64,000 nucleotides of DNA, from contig CM077013.1 of the NCBI GenBank assembly GCA_039090855.1, positions 142,621,240-142,685,239 on the forward strand, given 5' to 3'. Of this stretch, positions 44,397-55,186 are shown one piece after another; the stretch's first letter is position 1; each line of letters opens with the position of its first letter. The position numbers were made by a program, and so were the translations under genes. The notes under the pieces are model-generated. The model ran no database searches. It was given only the letters and a program-made list of their open reading frames with translations, and was not told where the DNA came from. This stretch comes from Macrothele yani (Eukaryota; Arthropoda; Arachnida; Araneae; Macrothelidae).

Positions 44397-46290
44397 TATT
44401 TATAATTTTTGAAGTTCATTGATAGAACTGTTTTTCTGGATATAAAACTTTCTTTATTTAATCTCTTGTTTTTATGACGTTTGTAGTCCAATATTTTAAT
44501 ACTTTGCCATAAAAGTCCATTTTACACACATTGCTGCACATTCAATTGGAATGTATTTATTTTGTCCTCATTGTAATCTGTAATGTTCTAATAATTATTT
44601 GTTTTATTAATTTTCCTTTAAATTACCTTATTCTATTGTTATCATGGTTTGCGGGGTTGCAGCGAGTTTTCTGTTTTAATAGCTGTGTACGCAGATACAT
44701 TTATTTTTATACAACTCTAGCTGTGCGGGGTCAACTGGTTGATCAGTTGTTTGTGGTTCTAACTATAACAATATATCTATGACAAAATGGATGGACATCT
44801 TAGTTTTAGTGAATATTGTGGTCTTGCAATGTACTGATTCTTGCGTCTAGAACATGAAAATAATGCATCCAACAAAAAATGTGAACTAAAACAAGAAAAA
44901 AAAGTCTATGGGGACCTCCACTGGGCTTCCTCATAAATAGAGATGTGAAGCTGCATAAAAAAATTTAAAAAGTGTTATGGGAACTCCTACTTCCAGCTTT
45001 CTACCAAGATCAAATCAGCGCATCATGATCAATATATCAGAAAACTGCAAAACATAAAATTTTGTGTTGATGGGGAAGAGTCTGAGTTATACAAAAAAAA
45101 AAAAAAAAAAAAATCATGTGAAAAAAAAAGAAACTGTCCGATTGCGATGTCAAGAACTGACACTGAAATTAACTATTTTCTGTAGCGTAACACTCTTTCC
45201 TGACAACAGCGTACCCGGTTCCTGTTGTACTATTCCACCCGTGAATATCCTGGCTGCAACGATCCTTCCTTTCAACGGAGCACAGCTTCATGTCATCGCC
45301 GCACCATTGTTTAAGGCCTCCTGCAGCGTCTGCTGACTCGTCATACTTGGACTTCACGTTTTTCGGTAAATATCTTTAATATTCATTCTAACGATGAAAA
45401 TTTTTTCACCATTTCCCCTTAAATTGCATATTTTAGAATCTGTACGTCACACTTTTTCGAAATTTTACAACTTTTCCGACCAAATAATTTAGGACGCTAA
45501 ACTATACCATTTACCCAATTTTTACCGAAATCTAATGAGCACATAATGACATGAATGTATAAAATTAAATTGTCCAGTGTCAAACAAATCTGACAATACG
45601 ATGACAAAGTTCTGTGTTTGGGCACCAGATCTTTTTATTTGTAATGACTCATTTACTATTCTTTATTTTTAGGAATGAATAAAAAGAATTGAAAATTTAC
45701 CTCCTGTATCAGGACGAAACAGTTGGGTTAAGTATTTGTCTTCTACATTTCCTAGATGCAAAGTCATGTATTAGAGAATCATGATTTAAAGACTGTCACA
45801 TCACTCTCCAAAGAAAGCAGAGCTAATGATGCCAGTTTCGTTTGTTGCGTGGTTGATCGTAAGGGATTTTTCAGTCTTTTCAGCAAAGAAAATGATTTCT
45901 CACTTGTACCATTTGAAATCGGTAATGTCATGAACATTCTAAGTGCAGTCTCAGTGTTCGGAAGTGTGGCTTCTAAATTGTTTACCTTCAAAGTTTGCAG
46001 CATCTGGAGAATGGTTGCATGATCGCCCATCATTGAGGAGAATTGCAAAAACTCATCAGAAAACTGGTCGTCAAGGTCATTGTTATAGTATTTCTGCAAT
46101 GCTTTTGCCCTTCAAAAATTTCAGATCTTGATTTTTTTGTAAAAAATTCAAATTTTCTCATAAGCACTTTTTTCTGCTTGAAAGCTGAGTGACTAAAGCA
46201 TTACAATGCACATAATGAAACTGAGTTCTATATGTTCACTGTTACATTTATCTAGGTGTTTATTCTTGGGCACTTTCTTTCTTCGGGAAT

Positions 46291-46508
46291 TTTTTTTTTT
46301 ATTGGAGGTTTAACGACCACCGTGAGCAACTCAATGGGCTATAAGCAGTCGCCCGTCCCTAATTTAGGGTCACTGGCTCCAGGGAAGGGAGAGAGCCAGT
46401 GCCGTAAGACAAACACAACATCCATGCCTCACCGGGATTCGAACCCGGACCCCTTACGGACAAATGATCAGAGGCCAACGCCTTTGACCACTGCGCCACC
46501 GGGGCGGC
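46291..46508 (-). mobile_element. tRNA-derived SINE, family 1 (copy 6)
   Basis: A minus-strand copy flanked by an exact 11-bp repeat, TCTTCGGGAAT (46280-46290 and 46509-46519). It interrupts the transposase between the DUF4371 and hATC domains. The head and the B box are intact; one ACAAATGATC change is seen. Confidence 0.95.
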
Positions 46509-47656
46509 TCTTCGGGAATCATGGCCATGGTATTGCACATTTTCAGACACTAATGTTTTAGCTTCCTCTTTATAGACCGAAATTTGCCTTCACGAACTGA
46601 ATGAATTCAATTAACGGCTGGAAAATTTCAGGTACTTCAGAAATATTTACTTTTGGATTCTGGCAAGTTTGATTTGCACAGTTTAATCTCTGAAGCATTG
46701 TGTCCCAAACTACTGTGCTGATCGATATTTACATTGTTCGCATTTTCTTTAGCAGTGATTTTGCTTCATCTCTTGTCTGTGGAGAATCATCTACATTTTC
46801 TGACAGAAATACTAAATCTTTCTCTATTTCACGATAATTTTTCCTCACTGATCGTGTAGCTGCAGCATCTGCACACCATCTGGTAACTGACCGACTCTTC
46901 AGTGTGAGTGATGAATTTCCATGTGCTTCCTGGATTTTCTCCTGAAGCATTTTCCAACGGTGAGTTGATGCAGAAAAAAAGTATAGAGTTTTTGCAAAAA
47001 TGTGAAAAAAGAAAGAACTTTACCACAATTATCTATGCTATTCAGACCAACTAAATTTAAAGTGTGAGCAGAATGTGGCACATATTCCGCTAGTGGATTG
47101 ATTTCCCTAATGCGTGTTTGAACACCAGAATACTTTCCAGACATGTTGCTGGCATTGTTGTAGCTTTGGCCTCTGACATTCATAATATCCAGGCCAGCCT
47201 CCTGAAGAAAAGATATTATGGTATTTGTAATGTTTTCTCCAGTATGTCCATGGAATGGAATAAATGTCAAAAACCATTCTTTTGCTTCACAATCTTTGTT
47301 GACATACCTTATGATAAAAGCCAGTTGATCTATATGTGTAATGTCAGAATAATCAACTATGACAGAAATTTTTTTTGACAATGGCATTAAAAACATGTAC
47401 AGCTATTAATTCAACAAATTCATCCACATATTGAAGATAAGTAACTGCGGTGTTATCACTTCCTGGATTCTCAAATTTTCAAGTATTGAGCTAAGAATGG
47501 ATCAAATTCTGCAATTAATTCTAAGCAGCCCAGGAAATTTCCATTCTGAACTGATCCTATTGTTTCTTCATCACCATACACTGGCAACCCACGAACTGAG
47601 AGATACTTAACTGTTATAACAACTCTATGCAAAACATCTTGCCAGTACTTGGATTC

Positions 47657-47871
47657 ATTTTTTTATTGGAGGTTTAACGACCACCGTGAGCAACTCAATG
47701 GGCTATAAGCAGTCGCCCGTCCCTAATTTAGGGTCACTGGTTCCAGGGAAGGGAAAGAGCCAGTGCCGTAAGACAAAGACAACATCCATGCCTGACCGGG
47801 ATTAGAACCCGGACCCCTTTCGGACGAATAATTAGAGGCCAGCGCCTTAGACCACTGCGCCACCGGGCGGC
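47657..47871 (-). mobile_element. tRNA-derived SINE, family 1 (copy 7)
   Basis: A minus-strand copy flanked by an exact 10-bp repeat, ACTTGGATTC (47647-47656 and 47872-47881). It interrupts the transposase between the TTF zinc finger and DUF4371. The B box carries one change (GGGATTAGAACCC on the plus strand) and the A tail is short, so it is probably older than copies 4 and 6. Confidence 0.95.
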
Positions 47872-49149
47872 ACTTGGATTCTTTCCGATACTGCATAACT
47901 ATCTGACAGTCAATGCATGCAGAAGATTTATGCGTGATGAATAGTCACATACTGCTTGCCTGTGTATGCGTGAACTTTTATGCTCTGCAAGATGTTCACT
48001 TGCATGCTTCCAATCAGAAAAACCTGTGGATCCTAATGCTGTAGTGCTCCTAGCATACAATTTGCATATCCAGCAGAATAGTAAACAAGTTGATGTGGAT
48101 AAAAGAAGCCAGTCATGTTTTACTTTCTCATTATAATTTTTTTATTCTGAAAAAATTACCTTCTGTTAGGAAACGTTTTTTACCACAGATATTCTTCCCT
48201 GTGAATGCCAGCAACTTCAAATCTTGGACTGGTGGATTGTTCAAAAAGCATTCGCACATTTCTTCTGTAATTTCTCCCCATAAGGCAGGATCCACTGCAT
48301 TCATTGTGGAACGTGTGCTCTCTTTATTAGATGAATTCAAAAGATTTTCCAAATTAGGAGCATCTGTGATGTTAGATGATTCTGAAGTCATATTACTGGC
48401 TTCCAAAGACAAATTACACTAAAGAGACTCAACGGTAGTAAAATTAGAGGAATGTGTAGGACTTTTGGGACCAAGTGAAATATCCAATTTTTTAATGGCA
48501 AAACGTTCAATGCTACCATGCTGCAGGTCATCATCCTTCAGTTTCAATTGTTTGGCTTTCCGTTTAGCACTGCCGGATAAAAATGTTCGTTTTGACATAA
48601 TTTAACTGTTAAATATTTCAACTTAAATATACTGTTACAACTAACTAAATTTGATTATATATAAAATTAACATATATCCAACATTCCATCAGACTACAAG
48701 AAACGCAACTCCAAATACAAATAAGCCATCGCGTTCGCGGTTACAGTTACGACAACGACAAGCCGTGTGCAGGAAGTTGAAGGATCAGTTGAGTTCAGGT
48801 GCGTTCAGAGAAGCAAGAAAAGGTCACGTGAATCAATGAAAGCGATCCTCCTTCTCAATGGCCACTTGAAGGTTATTAAACCACTGAAACTCATTAATGG
48901 CCACGTGTTTATGTGAAACTCGAAACTCAAACTCACTGCATGCGAGTACCACATTTATAAATACATGACTCATGAGCATGCAAAAGTAAAAAACTAAATT
49001 TTAAATATACACACACAAAATTCCCATTAACTAAGTACACATTTAATTCAAATTTGGGCCCCCCCCAAAAATCGGGGGCCGTGGGTACGTGCCCCGTGTG
49101 CCCTCCCGTAAATCGGGGCCTGAGCTACAACTCAAGAATGACCCATCAG

Positions 49150-49890
49150 ATCATCACCAAATTTGCTGTAACCGAACAACGGCGTATCAGACGCCGCTGA
49201 AATTTTAATAATTTATTCAGCGTCACTAAATTCTAACTGTCTTGAATCTGCGGGAAGAGGGTTGCCCATATCCCCCTCCCCGCGTGTCTTTTGCTAACTG
49301 TAAATCCGAAATGGCATACCCGAAATGATATTCACGTCATTTTAATGGTCTTTACAGTGTGACTTAATGCACGTTTTGAAAAAGAAGACTCAAATTATCT
49401 CGACTGGGGGAAAAGGCAAATGAACCTCAAATGAACGCACAATGCGTCCAACTTCAATGCGATACCCAGATCTCTACTTTACTATCAGAATTTACTCAGC
49501 GCGACCAAATCAGATTCTGACAGATGATCCCTTCCCACTCGACTGTAAAAGGGGGTTATGCTACAAATATCATTTGTTTATTCCTGAATGGCATTCCAAA
49601 TGATTTCCACGTAGTTGAAATCCTTTCGGAAACCGAAATTTTGCTTCAGGACACAAATGACTAAAAAGTGGGTCTGCTTGAAAACTTCTGTTATTGATCG
49701 AAAATGCAAAATGTAATTACCAACAGCGATGCTGACCTTCCCCCTCGGCCCTCGCCCAGGTTCAGTAATGCACACTACCTCCAAAACCAAGAATAACGCT
49801 GCTTTAGGATTCTAATAAAAAATTTCTACGTTAGTGGCTCAATTAGTAGATTAAAGACAATATATAGCATTTCAGGGAGAACCCTTCCTT
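49150..49890. repeat. Dispersed repeat related to 62.2-62.7 and 63.5-63.7 kb
   Basis: GAAACCGAAATTTTGCTTCAGGAC, then TTATTGATCGAAAATGCAAAATG and CCAACAGCGATGCTGAC (49630-49735) recur with changes at 62230-62335, in part again at 62530, and in part at 63600 (AATCGAAAATGCAGTTATCAAC). Within this stretch the same motifs reappear about every 250-300 bp. It behaves like a decayed satellite or the body of an unnamed repeat. Confidence 0.5.
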
Positions 49891-49896
49891 CTTCGT

Positions 49897-50160
49897 GGGC
49901 CACGGGTGGCCTAGTGGGCAACGTTCGTGACTGCCGCGGAAGGGACCTCAGGTTCGATCCCAGCCAGATACGAACGCTCGATCCACTGAATATCCGCCGT
50001 GCGTCGGATGGGCACGTTAAGCCGTCAGACCCTGGATACTGGCTCCCCGGTAATAAATAAGGGCATCTTCCTCCCCCTTTCTACTTCGCTTCCGTGTCAC
50101 TTTCCTATCGGGCACTCTAGCCCAAGTCTCCTAGCTTCCTATTACTAAGGGTTGTTTAAG
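49897..50160 (+). mobile_element. tRNA-derived SINE, family 2 (uninterrupted copy)
   Basis: It starts GGGCCACGGGTGGCCTAGTGG (A box TGGCCTAGTGG), with B box GGTTCGATCCC about 45 bp on. The body includes GGATGGGCACGTTAAGCCGTC and the end is CTATTACTAAGGGTTGTTTAAG. This is the reference for the split copy at 21490-24685. The tail segment GACCTGGGGTCAG present in other copies is absent here. Confidence 0.85.
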
Positions 50161-53030
50161 GTGGACGTCAAGTGAAAATCCGCCAATGTATTTTCAATGG
50201 GAAAATTTTGTTACATAAGTTGTCATACAAGAAATGCTTCCTGACTTGTGAAAATTCACACACATACGAAGAAGGCACTGAACTATAGGGAGTGGCAATC
50301 AAATTTGAGAAAAAATTATAGGAAATATTTTAAAATTAAATTTCTTTGAGATGGAGTAGTGTAGCCTATCGTTACTAGGTGGCGCTCTAGGTACGCCAAG
50401 TACTGAAAATGTGGCATAACCTTGACGTTTTCCTTGAATATTAAAAGTTTTCACACAAATAATAATAACTGAGCTGTCATAACCTTTAGTTTAGGATGTC
50501 AGTAATTATTTAAATCACTTACATTACAGTTTATTGGCTTTTTTACCCTCAAACTTATGTAAAAAAGAAATCACATGCTGGTTACTCTAAGATGCTGACC
50601 AAAGCTTTTACGAATCATCCCCAGCTAAGCAGGGGATGGGGATGAATTTCCCGCTCAGCGAAGGGGATCGACTGACGGTATCAGGTTTCTGTAGTATTTG
50701 AGGAAAGAGTAATTACGTGTGAAACCTATTGTGCTGACCCTTCTTCACGAATAATGTTCAGCGCTATTGGGTCAAGGAATGAATCTTTGGCAGCGACAGA
50801 ACGAACGAATCTACATTAATTTTTCGTTTATTATTTTTTTCCATGAAAAATGTAATTGTGAAAAATGAAAAGAAAAATAATTATCAAAAATAATGAATAG
50901 TAAAAGTAAGACACAGTGGCTCACGGAGGATTTCTTTATAGGGTGGCCCAAAATATTGAAGATGCAAATAAAAAGATATCCCGAAGAAAACATCTGCCAA
51001 AATATTGCAAAGCGATAAAAATATATACCTCATACTAAAGGGCGCTTCTTATTATTCATAAAATATATATTTAAAAATATGTACCAATATATTTTTAAAA
51101 AAGCAGCCAGAGAACGGAGAACCAAGTGATACCTAATGAAGAGTGGCCCGGAAACCTTGTCCACCCCACACTGAACAGGTCACTGGTAAAACAAATGTAT
51201 GATATAAAATTTTGGTACTTTATTTTTTTAAGAAAGTTACATGTATTCTAGTGTCCAAATAACAAAAGCTAGACATGAGCTCACAAATACAGTAGCAGCA
51301 ACAGTCTTCGTTTCGGAATTTGTAATAGCTTTTTAAATTCGTTTTTCATCATGTTTCATTTCCTGTCTAGGATAAATCAACATTTTTTTTTAATTTGAGA
51401 AAATAACCCGTAAACCATAAAAAAAAATTATGCATTTGTTGTAAATAAGTACACGATATTTACACACAAGACATGGAAAAATAAAAGGTTTATCCAGAAA
51501 TGAGAACTGACCAAAAGCGTAACAGCGTGAAAGAACACAAAAATCATTCAGAGAACGTTAATATTGTCCTTAGTAACTTCCCCCGTCTTGTGTCAAAAAT
51601 ATTTGGCTGAATGGGATCAGGCAAAATGGGAAGACGATTTTAGACTGAAATTTTGTTTTCACGTCCACTAATGACCCCTCCCCCTTCCTTTAATATCTGG
51701 CAATATGGGATTCGGCAAAATGTTTTAACACAAAATAGGAAGTAAAATTGCTACTGGAATGAAATTTCAGTCCTCGTTTTACAGCCGCTAATGATTTCCA
51801 TTTGGCAATATGGGATTACAAAAAACGAATTGCGGTTTTCATATGTGTCTTCTTCATACGCAGGAAATGTTTGCCATGGAAGCTAGTTGAGATAACAATT
51901 TTTCATTTTTTAAAATTCTTTCTTTCCTTTCTTCTGTTTTTTTCTCGCAGCGTGTTATCACGTAGGTAAAATGGAGCCGCATGCAATTAAATAAATAAAA
52001 ATCTGATAATCCTCGCACGTATGACCTCGAGTAATGTGAGTTGAACTGACATAAAGGAACTGCAAATGAATAAATATGTATAATTTTTATTAACATTAAA
52101 AAATATATTTTACCCCCCCCCCCCCAAAAAAAAAACACAACTGTATGCCCACACAATACCACTGTCTCATCCACTCCCAGTCCTACCTCAAGCCCTAAAA
52201 TCCTGGAAACATAGTCCCCGTCAACTAACCTTCGTGGAAGGTACGGAACAGCTATACCTACTCTTCGGAAAACGGTGACGAGCGTTTAGGACGAAAATCA
52301 ACATAATCATTGCTCAGAATCCATGTTTGTCTGTGTGAAAATTGATATTTAAAATTTTCAAAATGGCAGAGCGTTTCAGTAATAGATTTGATACGAGAAG
52401 TTACTCAATCAATATCCTTGCACTTTCGGAAGCTTAGTCCATCTGGCAAGTTTACGCAACTTGGAAACGGGTGGGGGTGGGCAGTGGAAGGTACAGAAAT
52501 CTTCGGCCAACATTCGCTAAACACGGGCAATAAACTGACAATCGGACAAATGCGTGGGGGTAAGCAACCGTGGAGAAAACGATTCTTCCAAGTTAGGACC
52601 CTACCTCACCCCGATTCTGTTCTATCTCCACTGTTCTTTCGAAAGAGAGGAAGATGCAATGATCTACGTTTAGGTCATAAAGTCGTAAATGGGGGAAGGG
52701 GTCATAGCTGGAGAAATGTTCACAGCAAGGAACACAGCGGGATTGGAGTATGATGCGAATTCATACCACTGGCGGGCTTGCCCTTCACAGTCCCCTTAGT
52801 TTGACGTGGAGTCAGTCAGTGTAGTTTTCCTAGACATGCGTGTTCTCCGCATTTGTTGTTTTTCTGCCTGTTGTTATCTTACCTCTTGTTCTTCCACGTG
52901 TTTCATTAGTTGTAGATGATTGTAGATTCTTTTGCATTTTGAACTGATTTTGTATGTTCTGCCTAAAAAAAATGGGAACAATGGGGAACGTGTGAGGTGA
53001 AGAGACTGAATACAGGAAAAATACTCTATA
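50161..53030. other. Long intergenic stretch without a recognised gene
   Basis: Mostly AT-rich. Degenerate GGCAATATGGGATT(C/A) motifs recur at about 51620, 51700 and 51800. A C-run followed by an A-run lies at 52111-52138. Short ORFs at 51854-52174 and 52388-52753 show no domain. Confidence 0.4.
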
Positions 53031-53032
53031 TA

Positions 53033-54454
53033 CACTGACGGAAAAAAAAATCCCAACACCACGAAAAAATAGTTGTAGAGGAATGAAATGGCGGCAATAC
53101 ATTTCTATAGGTAACATATTTAATCAATTAAGGTTTCAAGATCACAGCTTATTGTAAGCGCGAGAAAATCCATTTTAAATGTGAAATGCTGGTACATTAA
53201 TAACCGGTGAAACCGCCAGAATGTTGAATGCAAGCACGCAAACGTTCATGCATTGTGTCGTACAGGTGCTGGATGTCAGTTTGTGAGATGGAGTTCCATG
53301 CCTGTTGCACTTGGTCGGTCAATAGAGGGAGGGTTAATGCTGGTTGGAAGTGACGCTGGAGTTGTCGTCCAATGATGTCCCATACGTGCTCGATTGGTGA
53401 AAGATCTGGGGATCTAGCAGGCCACGGCAACATGTCGACACTCTGTAGAGCATGCTGGGTTACAACGGTGGTATGCGGGCGAGCGCGATCCAGTTGGAAA
53501 ACACCCTATGGGATGCTGTTCATGAATGGCAGCACAACAGGTTGAATCACCAGACCGACGAACAACTGTGCCGTCAGGGTGCGTGGGATAACCACGAGAG
53601 TGCTCCTGCTGTCATAGGAAAGTGCTCCCCAGACCATAACCCAAGGTGTAGGTCCACTGTGTCTCGGCCGCAGACAGGTTGGTTGCAGGCGCTCACCTGG
53701 CCTCCTTCTAACCAACACACGGCCATCACTGGCACCCAGGCAGAACCAGCTTTCATCTGAAAACACAACAGATCTCCACTCCGTCCTCCAATGAGCTCTA
53801 GCTTGACACCAGTGACGTCGCAAACGGCAGTGGTTTGGAGTAAGTGGAATGCACGCTACAGGGCGTCTGGCTCGGAGCTGTCCTTCAAGTAACCGATTTG
53901 TAACAGTTCGTTGTGTCACTGTGGTGGCAACTGCAGCTTGAATTGCTGCCGCAGACGCGGTACGATGCGCCACGGCCATACGCCATACACGGCGGTTTTC
54001 CCTCTCAGTAGTGCCACGTGGCCCGCTGGAACCCGGTTTTCTTGAGGCAGTACCTTCCCTTGACCACCGCTGCCAACAATCACGCACAGTGGCTACATTC
54101 CTGCCAAGTCGTTCTGCAATATTGCGGAAAGAAAATCCACCTTCTCGTAGCCCTAATACACGACCTCGTTCAAACTCCGTGAGCTGTTGATAATGGCTTC
54201 TTCGTCTTCTTAAATGCATTCTTGACTAACATCAACACCCTACGTCGAATCTCAACGATAACTAACGCTCACGAACGTTACAGCGCGTATTTACAGCAAA
54301 CCTGCTTTGCAGAGGGGCGCAACTAGCGCCACACGTATGCGCCGAGCGCGAAATTTGCATAGACGTCATCTTTCAGATGTACTCTCACAGCCTACCAACT
54401 GTCGTTTATTTAACACAACCCCTTCTTGGTGTTGAGATTTTTTTTCCGTCAGTG
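53033..54454 (-). mobile_element. Tc1-type element, copy B
   Basis: The 1422-bp element has CACTGACGGAAAAAAA at one end and its reverse complement at the other, flanked by TA (53031-53032 and 54455-54456). It is closely similar to copy A along its length, including the non-coding ends (for example GTTGTAGAGGAATGAAATGG next to one end). Confidence 0.95.
53197..54219 (-). pseudogene. Tc1-type transposase, copy B (single premature stop)
   Basis: One frame of 340 codons from MHLRRRRSHYQQLTEFERGR to HLRACIQHSGGF-type C-terminus is interrupted only by TAG at 53506-53508, just before the second catalytic block. HTH1 (GLREGGFSFRNIAERLG), the GPRGTT hook, HTH2 (TVTNRLLEGQLRARRP), FSDESWFCLG and SPDLSPIEHVWD are all present. 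The second Asp block reads FQLDRARPHT instead of FQQDNARPHT; the Asp is kept but its neighbour is changed. It encodes the family's proteins more completely than copy A. Confidence 0.92.
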
Positions 54455-54456
54455 TA

Positions 54457-55186
54457 TTTAGAGAAAAAAGAAAATTAGGATTTCAGTGGGGAAGGAAATA
54501 CTTTTTTTTTAATTTCATTTTTGAAGGATTTTGTATTATTTGTTTTAACGTAATTGCTAATGAAATCCAGATTGCTAATATAATAAAAAGAGAAACTAAA
54601 TAAAAATGCGTACACTACAAAATTTGGGTAACTCCTCGTACTCTGTTTTTCTTTAGATACTTTCGTACATACAGTGCTATCTTAAGTTGGTTTCGAACCT
54701 CGCATTAATCAAGGGACTACAACTTAATGTTTTAATCGAAAGGAGAAAAGAAATTCCCTGAGAACTTTAAAGTGTAAAATCAGTATTTGGGAATTTTCCG
54801 TGTAAGCCAGTTTGACCTCCCCCCCCCCCCCACACACACACCGGCTGTGTGAAATAAACATACCCCGTCGTCATTTCTGATATACATTCCTCAGTCGATT
54901 TTCAATATTTCATTTTTCTGTTGCCTGTTCTGAAAGTTCCTGGAAGTATTCCCATAGGAAGCATTTTTTCCTGATGTGTATTCTTACAGGATTCTCTCTC
55001 GAAATACAAACTGGCAATTTGTAAGGGTTTTCATTGAATTTTTGAAAGATAATGCTATCACTATGTGGACTGCGTGCCTCAAGAAAAGCGTGTGTGTGGG
55101 GTGGGGGGTGGTGGCATGTGTGTAACAAAACATCTTAATTTCATCTAAAGGCGGCCAGACCTCCACCTTGCCCACGCATTAACAAT
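54457..55186. other. Intergenic stretch without a recognised gene
   Basis: AT-rich, with a C-run and CA repeat near 54820-54841 and a GT/G-rich tract near 55090-55120. No coding similarity. Confidence 0.4.

Larger units (their letters stand above)
45779..48597 (-). pseudogene. ZMYM1-type hAT transposase of the 42-49 kb element
   Basis: The start is MSKRTFLSGSAKRKAKQLKL at 48597. The frame has a TAG at about 48420, then LSLEASNMTSESSNITDAPN and DPALWGEITEEMCECFLNN. A TTF-type zinc finger region (DWKHASEHLAEH) is near 48.0 kb. A SINE interrupts at 47871-47657. DUF4371 follows (NFLGCLELIAEFDPFLAQYL, DYSDITHIDQLAFIIRYVNK, GQSYNNASNMSGKYSGVQTR, VPHSAHTLNLVGLNS). The SRSVTRWCADA motif follows in turn, then a second SINE (46508-46291) and the hATC end TLPISNGTSEKSFSLLKRLK. 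In MSGKYSGVQ and NNASNMSG the usual YDGAS is replaced by YNNAS, so a catalytic Asp is lost. It also has several frameshifts. Confidence 0.88.
42481..49122 (-). mobile_element. Complete hAT element carrying a Tc1 and two SINEs
   Basis: The left end is CAGGGCCCGATTTACTACATG. The right end reversed is CAGGCCCCGATTTACGGGAG. AGCTACAA flanks both sides exactly (42473-42480 and 49123-49130), an 8-bp hAT target duplication. Total length is 6642 bp. Removing one Tc1 (1411 bp plus TA) and two SINEs with their target duplications leaves a core of about 4.8 kb. The transposase lies on the minus strand (48597 to 45779). A degraded sister copy is present at 17.7-20.6 kb. Confidence 0.93.
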
